Shown piece by piece: positions 18,377 through 27,373 of a stretch of 64,000 nucleotides of DNA. Made by a program: the position numbers and the translations under genes. The notes beneath the pieces are model-generated. The model did not search any database. It had not been told where the DNA came from and saw only the letters and a program-made list of their open reading frames with translations. The stretch's first letter is position 1. Each line of letters opens with the position of its first letter. Origin of the DNA: CAZELM01 sp964512995 (GTDB lineage: Bacteria > CSSED10-310); NCBI GenBank assembly GCA_964512995.1, contig CAZELM010000008.1, forward strand, positions 1 through 64,000, in the 5' to 3' direction.

Positions 18377-20488
18377 CTATTCTGCCCAGCCAAACGTCCA
18401 CATCGCCAGGTCGCCGAACAGCTCCGTCATGTCTATATCAGTCATTGCCGCGTACCAGTGGATATCCGGTGCGGTGCCGACATGATCCGGCCAGTTGAAT
18501 TCGGGCAGAACCTCGACGGTCGTGCCACCGGGAATGATATCCATTTCCCGATAATCGAAATCGGTGAATGATGGCCAGAAGAAGAGACTGCCATATACTT
18601 CCAGGATAACAAATAACGGAATATCTTGATACGTTGTTGGATCCGGGTTGCAGATGGTCAATGCGGCCGCACAGAGATCGCCTGGATAAAATGTCTGGGC
18701 CGGCATCCAGAGGGAAACACCGAGATTCGGGCAGTGGAATTCCGATGAGGGAAGCCCGAAGAAATCCAGATATTGTTTCATGAGGTAGGATCGGTTGTTC
18801 GGATACTGGCCATCGACCAATCCACCGAATTCGATACTTGAAGCGATTGTTTTGAAGTTGTCACCGGTATTCATCACGGTGGTCAGATACGGGGGATCAG
18901 CATTGCGGAAAAGGCCGATGCTGTTGCCTTTGGTTTTCAGCCGGTCGATTTTGTTGTTGTCGCCGGTGTATTCAAAAAACATCCCTTCCGTGATCTGATC
19001 CGATACGCCAATTACGGGTCCGGCATCGGCTTCCTCTCCGGATAGTGTACCGATGCCAAATCGGAAAAAGAGATCCACGCGGTTGTCATTGGTCCAGAAA
19101 TTGCCGCTCTCCAGATAGATCCGTCCCATCCGATCCACGGCTTTGTCGATTTTTTTATCATCATCATAAGATAAGACATAATTATTGGGAGCGGTACCCA
19201 GGCAGATCCAGGCACTGTCGTACACATCAAAGAATGGCGGAATCTCCGTCAGATATTCGGTATGGATCCCCAGTCCCTCCAGTGTATCCCGGATCGCAGG
19301 ACCACTGTTATGATTCTGATCGAGATCCAATACCAGCGCAGGGATTGGATCGATGATGGCGATCGTATGCATACCGGTTTCCGGATGAAACGTGGTATTC
19401 TGAGACACGGCCGTATCCATGGCAGCGATCCGGTATTCCACAACATCGCCATCCGCGACAGGGCCGGGAATCTCTGCAAACCACTGGCCCGGTTTGGTTT
19501 CAGCCATGTCCATGATCGTGATGTCGCCGCCATTCACCCGATACTCCAGATGAACATACGCGAGCGGTAAATCATCCGTTACCTCGGCATTGAAGGGAGG
19601 GCTCCAGTATTTGGGCACCCACCGATCAACCGTTTCATGGGTGATCACAGGTGGTGTGCTGTCCAAAAGGATATTAAACGAGTGCAATTTAAAGTTTTCT
19701 GCTGCTTGGGCAGTATTGGGACTGTTGCGTGATTTTCCATTGTCCGCTTCCGCATGCAGGTAATAGTAAATCGTTGTTCCATACTCATGGGCAGGAATAT
19801 CGGCAGCATACACATTCTCCCCTTCAGCAACCAGTGGTACGGAGGTGCAGTTCTGCGAGCCGTCCGTGTTCCAATTCAGGGTCAACGTGTCTGGCAGCAG
19901 GTTTCCGCCCGCCCGGATCTCGCAGGAAACATGATAGGGCATGGTGATGTTTTCGGTATTGGGAAGTTGAGTATGTTGAATTTTGACAAGAGGCGTGGAA
20001 ATTCCGACTAGCCGATTTCGGATATTGGACATTTCTTCCGGGCTGTAACCGATGACGATATAATCAACAATCATGGAATCATTCAAAACAAAATTGAGAG
20101 GAACTGCATCCCGTTTGTTGAATAAGTTCCAAACCTTGCCTGTTTCATCGTATAGTACTGGATGTGTTAATCCGAACATATCCCTCCATGTCTGAGCGTT
20201 TTCCATCGGTTCACCAACTCCGATGCTGAGAACTATTATCCCTTCATCTTTGAGTTCATCATAGATTTCCTGTGCGAGAGGAGCCTCCTCACGACAATAA
20301 CTTCATGTGAACCCCCAAAAGGCAATGAAAACTCCCATTCCAACATAATCTGATAAGTAGACAGTATTTCCATTTGCATCCGGCAAATCAAAATCTGCCA
20401 CTTCCTGTCCGACATTGTATCCTCTGGCATGGATATTTGCAGTGAACAATAATGTCACCAATAGTGACAACATCATAAGTCGTTTCAT
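18377..20488 (-). CDS. Secreted thioredoxin-fold (TlpA/redoxin) selenoprotein
   Basis: Read as one 703-residue protein with selenocysteine at residue 62, encoded by the TGA at 20303-20305. A conventional gene finder would split it at this codon. Start ATG at 20488 has GGGAGGAAG upstream; residues 1-22 are a signal peptide. Residues about 25-165 are an AhpC-TSA/TlpA-like thioredoxin fold: VADFDLPDANGNTVYLSDY, then FIAFWGFT-U62-SYC65-REE, and cis-Pro V-P-L-N-F-V-L near residue 130. The canonical family motif is FWATWCxxCREE, so the TGA falls exactly on the first redox Cys (UxxC). Downstream are Ig-like and Rossmann-like regions (about 170-580). Residues about 586-703 are a domain also found in the neighbouring 13859-17998 protein. 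TGA ends many other genes here, so a changed genetic code is excluded. A simple nonsense mutation remains the alternative. Confidence 0.82.
20273..20305 (-). promoter_or_regulatory. Bacterial SECIS-like hairpin with UGA(Sec) codon
   Basis: Immediately 3' of the TGA (20303-20305) the mRNA can fold 20296-20273 into an 8-bp stem with one bulged U and one U-U mismatch. It is capped by a 5-base loop AGGCU (20286-20282). Sixteen bases separate UGA from the loop. A hairpin just downstream of UGA, with a bulged U and a G early in the apical loop, is the known requirement for SelB-directed insertion (E. coli fdhF has loop AGGUCU). Folding was done by eye. Confidence 0.65.
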
Positions 20489-20610
20489 GTCTTCCTCCCT
20501 CACAGTCTGATCATATATGCATGCACTCTCCGGCAACGCACCGGATCACTTCACACATATTACTATACGGCATCTGGAATAAAAATAATAGATAATGATG
20601 TATCCGGAAA

Positions 20611-20658
20611 ACCGGTAAATCGAACCGGTAACATAAACATCCGCATTTTTACCGGTAA
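20611..20658. promoter_or_regulatory. Three ACCGGTAA repeats in a divergent promoter region
   Basis: ACCGGTAA occurs at 20611-20618, 20624-20631 and 20651-20658, spaced 13 and 27 bases apart (about one and two times 13.5). The region lies between the divergent selenoprotein and mocA-like genes. Evenly phased short repeats suggest a protein-binding array, but this is inference. Confidence 0.4.
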
Positions 20659-20805
20659 CGTGTCTTGATTGTCAGTATCACTATATATGCTCAATGACTC
20701 CATACTCGTGATCTGGAAATGAATGTTGTGTCGTCACCTTCCCCTACCTCTGGTCAGATTAATGGCATTGTGATAGATTCAAACAGGGAAAGGATGAGAT
20801 GATCG

Positions 20806-21465
20806 ATGAATTCCACGAGTCTCAGGAGAACAAGCGGTTATCACGCAGAGTTTTGGGCGATTGTTCCTGCAGCAGGACGCTCCAGACGGATGGGGTGCTT
20901 TAAACCACTTCTGCCTTGGCCGCCTGTCAATTCCGTCACGACCGTGATCGAATCAACCCTCGCCAGTCTGCTTCAATCGGATGTCCGGGGAATCGTTCTT
21001 GTTCTTGGACATCGTAAGGACGAGATCATCCCCCTGATCCGTGACTCCCGTATCACGATCACTGAAAATCAATCTCCGGATCTGCCCATGAGTTCCTCTG
21101 TCCGAATTGCCATGCCCTTGATTCCATCTAATGCACATATCCTTATTTTACCGGGCGATCACCCCTCGATTAAATCCACTACAATCAACAGGTTGATCGA
21201 TGTCCACAGGCTGCACCCCGACGCAATTCATCTCCCTGTTTTCGGAAACGTTCGTGGACATCCGGCAATTTTTCCGAACACACGCTATAACGATCTGCTG
21301 CATATCAATCCCGATCATGGGTTGCGTCCACTGTTACATCGTTTCGATATTTCCGTTATCAACATCCCGGTTGATGATCCGGGCGTATGTTTGAATCTTG
21401 ATTATCCTACAGACTATAACCGGGAATCAGACCGTCATGAATCCCACGACGAAACAGACATCTGA
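20806..21465 (+). CDS. MocA-like molybdenum cofactor nucleotidyltransferase
   Basis: 219 residues of the MobA/MocA NTP-transferase fold. The N-terminal nucleotide-binding signature is AIVPAAGRSRRMGCFKPLLPW (G-x-S-x-R-M-G-x-x-K-x-L-L). Later motifs LILPGDHPSI (metal-binding D) and GHPAIFP, then D-H-G-L-R, match the MocA/YgfJ group. That group transfers CMP to molybdopterin for xanthine-dehydrogenase-type enzymes. The gene directly precedes a molybdenum hydroxylase gene pair on the same strand, which supports the assignment. The first about 14 residues are an unusual Ser/Arg-rich lead; in-frame alternatives upstream run into stops. Divergent from the selenoprotein gene. Confidence 0.85.
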   Translation: MNSTSLRRTSGYHAEFWAIVPAAGRSRRMGCFKPLLPWPPVNSVTTVIESTLASLLQSDVRGIVLVLGHRKDEIIPLIRDSRITITENQSPDLPMSSSVRIAMPLIPSNAHILILPGDHPSIKSTTINRLIDVHRLHPDAIHLPVFGNVRGHPAIFPNTRYNDLLHINPDHGLRPLLHRFDISVINIPVDDPGVCLNLDYPTDYNRESDRHESHDETDI

Positions 21466-21532
21466 TGCAATGGAGATTCCCTGAATGAATTCCGATTTTT
21501 ATCGCATATTTCGTGAATGAGGAGAACGATTC

Positions 21533-23854
21533 ATGAACACGATCACCTCTGGTCATTCATTCAACACAGTGGGTTGTTCTGTGATCCGTCCCGATGCCAT
21601 CGAAAAAGTGACCGGACAGGCCAGATACATTGCGGATCTGGTGCGAGTCGGAATGTTACACGCCGTCACCGTACGCTCTCCATGGGCGTATATGACCGAT
21701 CTGGAAATCGATCCATCACTCGCACTGAAAATGCCGGGAGTTGTCTGCATTGCCACTGCGGATGATATTCCGGGCCTGAACCAGGTTCCGCTGGTATTCC
21801 AGGATCAGCCGTTTCTGGCGCATCGGAACGTCAATTTTCATGGAGAAGCAGTCGCACTGGTTGCTGCCGAAACACTCAATCAGGCAATTCGGGCTGCTCA
21901 GGCTGTGATTGTAAATGGAAATAAACTACCTCCATGCATTGATCCGCTCGAAGCGCTCTCCGGTCAATCTCCTCAAATATACGGCACCGACAATGTCTTC
22001 CGTTCCTATCATATTGAACGGGGGGATCTGGAAAATGCGTTCGCTCGGACGGATGTCATTGTGGATCAGTCCTACCGAACACCCCATCAGGAGCATGCCT
22101 ATCTGGAAACGCAGGGAATACTCGCAGAATGGGATGATTCCGGCGGCTTGCAGATCATGGGGAGTATGCAGTGTCCTTTTTACGTACAGGACGCCGTTTC
22201 TGCCATTCTCGGGATGCCGAAACATCGGATCACCGTGATTCAGACCGCGACCGGAGGTGGATTTGGTGGCAAAGAGGATGTTCCGTCCAATATTGCGGGT
22301 CATGCCGCTCTGCTCGCCTATCTCACACGACGCCCGGTCAGATTGATCCTGAATCGGGAAGAAGATTTCCGTTCAATGAGCAAACGTCACCCCTCCATCA
22401 CCCAGGTCCGGATCGGAGCCACCCGGGATGGACATCTCATGGCGGCAGACATCAAATATATCCTGAATGGTGGAGCATATGCGACTCTTTCACCGATCGT
22501 GTTATGGCGAGGCACAGTACATGCCGCCGGTCCATACACCTGGAATGCCGTTCGCATTGCCTCACTCGCCGTTGCCACACATACGGTTCCCAACGGTGCA
22601 TTTCGGGGATTCGGTCAACCCCAGGTCGCATTTGCCATCGAATCCGCTATCGATGAACTCGCAGCCAGATTGGAGATCGATCCATTGGAACTGCGACGCC
22701 GAAACATCATCGGAATCGGCGATCAGACCGCCACCGGCCACATCATCGATAACTCCTGTGGCATGGCCGATGCGCTGGAAAAAGGCGCGATTGAGATTCA
22801 ATGGGAATCCAGACGCAAACCATCTCCAGTACATATTCCGGATAAATGGACATCCCCCGTTCGGGGAGTCGGTTGTGCGTTGTCTTTTTACGGTGTCGGA
22901 CTCGGGGCTGGCGGGAAATACCTCGCCCGTGCCGGAGCGTATGTGCAGGTGGAAGACGACGGCTCTGTCCGCATCTTCATCGGTAACACGGAGATGGGAC
23001 AAGGCGCTCGGAGTGTCATCGGGCAAATTGCCGCCGAGACGTTGAATGCACCCTTTGATGCAATACATGTCCATCACGCTGACACATCCCGGGTGCCCGA
23101 CTCCGGGCCGACCGTCGCTTCCCGGACCACTGTCATGTCCGGTGGAGCAGTCATGGATGCCTGCCGCCAGATCCGGAAAAGCCTCCAGCAGGGAGCCGCC
23201 GAACTCCTGGGATGCGCTTCCGCAGATGTCGGAGCGGTCAACACGATGTTCCATGACATCACCTCCCGTTCACAGGGATTCGCTTATCTGGATGTCGTGC
23301 GGAAAACAAAAGCGCTTCGACTGCCGCTCGTTGCATCGGGATGGTTTGTATCTCCGGATACATCCTTCGGAGAAAATGGTCAGGGAAATCCCTATATGAC
23401 CTATGTCTGGTCCGCGAATTTCGTTGAGGTAGAAGTCGATCCGGGAACATTGGAAATCAAGGTGATCAAGCTGGTGGCGGCTCATGATGTCGGCAAGGCG
23501 ATCAATCCCCGGGAGGTGGCCGGCCAGATCCGCGGAGGCGCTCTCCAGGGTATCGGATTTGCCATCATGGAAGATCTTCACCTCGATCAGAATGGAAAGA
23601 TGCTGAACCCGGGATTGAGTGGCTATCTCGTGCCGACCGCTGCCGATGCACCGGACATCATACCGATTATTATCGAGAATCCGTTTCCACAGGGACCCTT
23701 TGGAGCTAAAGGAATTGGTGAACCACCTCTGATCGCCGTCGCTCCCGCCATCGCCAATGCCGTGGAAAATGCGTTGGGTGTCAGAGTCCGGGAGTTGCCG
23801 CTCTGCGCAGAAAACATATTGAAGACCATCCGAAATATGGGAGTTTTGACATGA
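21533..23854 (+). CDS. Xanthine dehydrogenase-family molybdenum-binding subunit
   Basis: 773 residues, the usual length of the large catalytic subunit (Ald_Xan_dh a/b plus molybdopterin-binding domains). Visible signatures are the N-terminal GCSVIRPDAIEKVTGQARYIADL, the cofactor loops TGGGFGGKED and GAFRGFGQPQ, the GNTEMGQGARSV motif, and the C-terminal GPFGAKGIGEPP. In the last one the Glu near residue 730 is the catalytic base of the family. The substrate (purine, other N-heterocycle or aldehyde) cannot be told from these motifs. Start supported by GAGGAG upstream. The stop overlaps the next gene's ATG (ATGA), so the two subunits are translationally coupled. It could be a selenium-dependent hydroxylase, but no yqeB/yqeC/selD is present in the window. 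Confidence 0.9.
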   Translation: MNTITSGHSFNTVGCSVIRPDAIEKVTGQARYIADLVRVGMLHAVTVRSPWAYMTDLEIDPSLALKMPGVVCIATADDIPGLNQVPLVFQDQPFLAHRNVNFHGEAVALVAAETLNQAIRAAQAVIVNGNKLPPCIDPLEALSGQSPQIYGTDNVFRSYHIERGDLENAFARTDVIVDQSYRTPHQEHAYLETQGILAEWDDSGGLQIMGSMQCPFYVQDAVSAILGMPKHRITVIQTATGGGFGGKEDVPSNIAGHAALLAYLTRRPVRLILNREEDFRSMSKRHPSITQVRIGATRDGHLMAADIKYILNGGAYATLSPIVLWRGTVHAAGPYTWNAVRIASLAVATHTVPNGAFRGFGQPQVAFAIESAIDELAARLEIDPLELRRRNIIGIGDQTATGHIIDNSCGMADALEKGAIEIQWESRRKPSPVHIPDKWTSPVRGVGCALSFYGVGLGAGGKYLARAGAYVQVEDDGSVRIFIGNTEMGQGARSVIGQIAAETLNAPFDAIHVHHADTSRVPDSGPTVASRTTVMSGGAVMDACRQIRKSLQQGAAELLGCASADVGAVNTMFHDITSRSQGFAYLDVVRKTKALRLPLVASGWFVSPDTSFGENGQGNPYMTYVWSANFVEVEVDPGTLEIKVIKLVAAHDVGKAINPREVAGQIRGGALQGIGFAIMEDLHLDQNGKMLNPGLSGYLVPTAADAPDIIPIIIENPFPQGPFGAKGIGEPPLIAVAPAIANAVENALGVRVRELPLCAENILKTIRNMGVLT

Positions 23855-25218
23855 AAACATCGAGAAAAATGGCTTTTCGTCTAAATGGAGGTTCCGCGGT
23901 TGTCGAAGCTCCCCCTGCGGTTTCCCTGCAACGGGTGCTGCGCGAAGCTCTGGGATTGACCGGCACGAAAGACGGCTGCCGGGAAGGGGAGTGCGGAGCC
24001 TGCACCGTGCTGCTCGATGGCCATGCGGTGGACTCCTGTCTGGTGCCGATCTGCCAGGTCGCGGACCGGGAGATTCTGACTATTGAAGCGTTTGACACCG
24101 GCTCGGAAAAACTCCACCCACTCCTTCAGTCGATGGTTGAACAGGGAGCGGTTCAGTGTGGGTTCTGCACACCGGGGATTGTCATGTCCGCAGCCGGCCT
24201 GCTGAGCCACTCCCCGGCTCCCACAGAAGACGACATCAAAGAATCACTGGTTGGCAATATATGCCGGTGCACGGGATATGACGCCATTTTCAAGGCAGTT
24301 CAACGTGCTGTGCCGGATTTTCATCTGCCGGAAGGTGTCAAGAGGGAATATACGGGAGTATTGAACGATGACGATCCCCTTGACGTGATCTCGATCCGAT
24401 CATTGAAGGAGTTGCATGACGTCACCCGGGCATCGAACCACGACATACGGTTTCTGGCTGGTGGGACCGATCTGATGGTACAAAAAACGAATCATCGACC
24501 CGTTGGCAGCCGATGGATTGATATTTCCCGGTGCGCCGAACTGCAGGAGATTCGTGTGGAGTCGGGAATCCTGAACATCGGTTCACTCGTAACCTATGAC
24601 CAGTTGTCCCGTGATAACCGAGTGGTCCGATACGCTCGGGCATTGGCGGATGCGGCCAGTCAGGTTGGTTCGCATCAGATTCGCACATTGGCGACGCTGG
24701 GTGGAAATCTGGGCAATGCGTCTCCGGCAGCCGATGGATATCCCGTGCTAGCAGCCTTGAAAGCGTGTGTGATTGCATCCGATGGACTGCAGAGCCGGTC
24801 CATTCCGGTCAGCGATCTGGCTCTGAAACCGGGGCAGACAGCACTCCGTTTCGGCGAACTCATTGTCGGGATCACCATTCCGATCAGTGAAACAAAACGA
24901 TCAGCTTTCTATAAATCCATGCCTCGACGTGGCCAGGCATTGGCCAAAGTATCGGTGGCAATGGCTCTGGATATCACAGACAACCGAATTACAGACGCGG
25001 GGATCGCTTTGGGAGCGGTTGGTCCTACTGTCCTCAGCGTTCCCGATGCCGAACATCTCCTGATCGGAAAACAGGTAAACGAGATCGATCGGCCGGAGGT
25101 GATCGCTCGGATGATCCGCACCGCAACTCCCATTGATGATTTCCGATCCAATAAAGAGTACCGGTTCAGAATGATCGAGATCGGAGCCATGAGGCTCCTG
25201 AATGAACTCATCGGATGA
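23851..25218 (+). CDS. Fused [2Fe-2S] and FAD subunit of molybdenum hydroxylase
   Basis: 455 residues joining two subunits that are often separate. The N-terminal ferredoxin-like part has the plant-type [2Fe-2S] ligands C43, C48, C51 and C63 (CREGECGAC...C). The helical [2Fe-2S] part has C103, C106, C138 and C140 (QCGFCTPG, NICRCTGY). From about residue 165 it is a CO-dehydrogenase-flavoprotein/FAD_binding_5 domain (FLAGGTDLMV near 199, IRTLATLGGNLGNASPAAD), ending in the CODH C-terminal domain. The order 2Fe-2S then FAD resembles small subunits of bacterial two-subunit xanthine dehydrogenases. It passes electrons from the Mo centre of the preceding gene product to FAD and an acceptor. Coupled by a 4-base overlap to 21533-23854. 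Confidence 0.9.
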   Translation: MKTSRKMAFRLNGGSAVVEAPPAVSLQRVLREALGLTGTKDGCREGECGACTVLLDGHAVDSCLVPICQVADREILTIEAFDTGSEKLHPLLQSMVEQGAVQCGFCTPGIVMSAAGLLSHSPAPTEDDIKESLVGNICRCTGYDAIFKAVQRAVPDFHLPEGVKREYTGVLNDDDPLDVISIRSLKELHDVTRASNHDIRFLAGGTDLMVQKTNHRPVGSRWIDISRCAELQEIRVESGILNIGSLVTYDQLSRDNRVVRYARALADAASQVGSHQIRTLATLGGNLGNASPAADGYPVLAALKACVIASDGLQSRSIPVSDLALKPGQTALRFGELIVGITIPISETKRSAFYKSMPRRGQALAKVSVAMALDITDNRITDAGIALGAVGPTVLSVPDAEHLLIGKQVNEIDRPEVIARMIRTATPIDDFRSNKEYRFRMIEIGAMRLLNELIG

Positions 25219-25248
25219 TTCCGCAGGCAGATATAACTGCCGTTGCTT

Positions 25249-26826
25249 TCACTGACCGAACAGAACCGTCACGTTGAACAGCAGGATGCTGATTATGACA
25301 ACAACCGCCTGACAAACGGGATTTTGGAAGGTGTGTTTCCCATAAGTGAATCCGGCCGTGGAAATTCCAGAAACACACGCCAGAATCACCAGCCAGCGAA
25401 TGGGATCGAATGCCGGAAGGGAAACGGGTTTTGACCGGAGAAGATCCTGAAAAATAAGACTTTTTTGAACGAGCAAGGTAAGATGCTCCAATGACCATCT
25501 GAGATTTTCCGGTTGGAGTTCCCGTGCGCTTGCATCGGATGGCGGATAGTCGAATTGATTATAATGGGAGTTGATCAACAGAAGGTTCAGGATGATGGCG
25601 GCTCCCGTGATAACGATCATCAGACGCTGTCGAAACCTCGTGGTCAGGAGGGTTGTGAAATAAGCCAGACCCAGACCGAAAAAAGGAAGGCAAGCCACGT
25701 AACGCCGAGCCCCGAATCCAGCTCCACCCCACCAATCCGTCCGGACGGCATTGACATAGACCTGGATACAGATCGTCAACAGACATGCCCATCCGAGGAC
25801 TGGATCTTTACGTATCAGTATCATCAGTCCGAAAACACCCAGCATCATCAAGGGGCTCCATGTGAAAAGACCGCGATTGAGCGAAAACAGAGATGACAGG
25901 ATCGAAGGCGATGGCGAATCCAGAAGATTCATTCGATCGAAGTCCGCAGAGGCTGGCGAGTGTTTCCAGATGAGGATCTGAGGTGAGGTGATCATTATCA
26001 GCACCAGAGCCGTGATCAGCCACTCACAGGTCAAGCGCATAACCGAATGCCGGTTCAAACCGCGCCAGGGAGTCCAAGCCAACAGAGGAAACCACAACAG
26101 CAGTACGTTTTGCCAGCGGATCAGAGCGCTGATTCCAGCGATTAATCCGAGCATCCCATGATGCCGGAATGAATGGTGATCCCGGTGGCGAATGGAATAA
26201 GCAACGAGCCAGGCGGCACTGAAAAAGGATAATCCTTCGCTCTGCAATGGTTCACGGGAAAAATAAGCGGTCAGGGGAGTCGCAAAGGCAAGTATAAAAA
26301 GCACCCATATCACCCGGCCAGACGGGATGATCGACGCCAGAAGCTGATGAATCAGCATGAGACCTGTGATGACATAGAAAACCGTTCCGAGTGCTGCGGC
26401 AAACCGATACGATGTGTCATATCCGGCAGGTTGCTCGCTGATCGAAATCATATTCAGAGGTTGGGATAGCGCCAGATAGAACGGCGACCAGAGAATGGAG
26501 GATCCAGGCGGAAAAATATTGGTCCGAGGATCTATTCCGTTCGAATATCCTTCCACCGGGGGAATGTTCGATGGCCTTGATCCAGGTACCATCCTGATTA
26601 TCTGGTGAACCGGCGCTTTCAGCAATCGCTGTTCATTTGAAAATTCGATATCCCCATCAAATACCAGGGATCGGGCATAGGAAAAGTAATGATAGGCATC
26701 ATGATAAAGGGCCGGCTGGATGGTATGGGAAATAAACACAACCAGCATGAACAGAAAAAGAATCTGCCGCCAATCACTGCGAGTGTGCGGCTGACTTTCT
26801 ATAAATAAAGATGAAATTCCGTCCAA
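25249..26826 (-). CDS. Multi-pass membrane glycosyltransferase-like protein (GT-C type)
   Basis: 525 residues with about 10-12 hydrophobic helices. The first periplasmic loop carries acidic and aromatic residues (LYHDAYHYFSYARSLVFDGD), typical of PMT/ArnT-like GT-C enzymes, which transfer sugars from polyprenyl phosphates. A further loop reads FPPGSSILWSPFYLAL. I recognise the architecture rather than a specific family, so substrate and pathway are unknown. The best start is TTG at 26826; no ATG is available until about residue 28. It is the second gene after the FYDLN-acid gene on the minus strand and is convergent with the molybdenum hydroxylase operon. Confidence 0.65.
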   Translation of the reverse strand: MDGISSLFIESQPHTRSDWRQILFLFMLVVFISHTIQPALYHDAYHYFSYARSLVFDGDIEFSNEQRLLKAPVHQIIRMVPGSRPSNIPPVEGYSNGIDPRTNIFPPGSSILWSPFYLALSQPLNMISISEQPAGYDTSYRFAAALGTVFYVITGLMLIHQLLASIIPSGRVIWVLFILAFATPLTAYFSREPLQSEGLSFFSAAWLVAYSIRHRDHHSFRHHGMLGLIAGISALIRWQNVLLLWFPLLAWTPWRGLNRHSVMRLTCEWLITALVLIMITSPQILIWKHSPASADFDRMNLLDSPSPSILSSLFSLNRGLFTWSPLMMLGVFGLMILIRKDPVLGWACLLTICIQVYVNAVRTDWWGGAGFGARRYVACLPFFGLGLAYFTTLLTTRFRQRLMIVITGAAIILNLLLINSHYNQFDYPPSDASARELQPENLRWSLEHLTLLVQKSLIFQDLLRSKPVSLPAFDPIRWLVILACVSGISTAGFTYGKHTFQNPVCQAVVVIISILLFNVTVLFGQ

Positions 26827-26883
26827 TAAAAATTCCGGCTGTGTGTGATGGGATGATCGAAGTCTGATGAGCGGAAGAAAAAA

Positions 26884-27141
26884 TCAGTCGATGTATTCGT
26901 CGTCCATATTATCGACCGGCAGGATATCGAGATCATCATCCATCTCAAGATCCATTGTTTCGGCTTCCTCGGGTTCGACATCGATCTCTGCCTGTTTGGG
27001 CATCCGGAATTTGGATTTGGGAGCGCCGACTGCGGTTGAACCACATTTTGGACAATGCGGATTTTTTCGATTCAGATCATAATATTTGGTGTTGCAGTCT
27101 GCACAGATCAGACGTTTCCCGAGAACACTTTTTTGTCCCAT
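26884..27141 (-). CDS. FYDLN-acid family zinc-ribbon protein
   Basis: 85 residues from ATG 27141, preceded by GGGAG. The N-terminal zinc ribbon has two CxxC pairs (ICADCNTKYYDLN, then HCPKCGS), with the conserved F/Y-Y-D-L-N motif between them. The C-terminal half is strongly acidic (many Glu/Asp). This is the layout of the TIGR02300 FYDLN_acid family, whose function is unknown. No partner is obvious from the neighbourhood. Confidence 0.85.
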   Translation of the reverse strand: MGQKSVLGKRLICADCNTKYYDLNRKNPHCPKCGSTAVGAPKSKFRMPKQAEIDVEPEEAETMDLEMDDDLDILPVDNMDDEYID

Positions 27142-27373
27142 TTTATATTCTCCCAAAATCGTTCAAGATTCCAACATCGTCTTTCGTTTGGCCAAAAGCG
27201 CCATCTATATACCGATCCCGGCATAATAATGCAATGCTTTTTTTTCTGTGACCTCAGGAAGACTTAAAATGGATGGGTTGTTTATGTTGATTCCTTTGAT
27301 TGCAAAACCTGCCGGAAAATATGATAACCTTACGTGATCAGTAATTTGATGCTGATCTAACAAAGGGGATACT

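Noticed and set aside
20303..20305. TGA in the thioredoxin-fold gene as an ordinary nonsense mutation or sequencing error
   Set aside because: The codon coincides with the first catalytic Cys, the rest of the gene is intact for 640 codons and a SECIS-like hairpin follows. Not formally excluded, but less likely than Sec.
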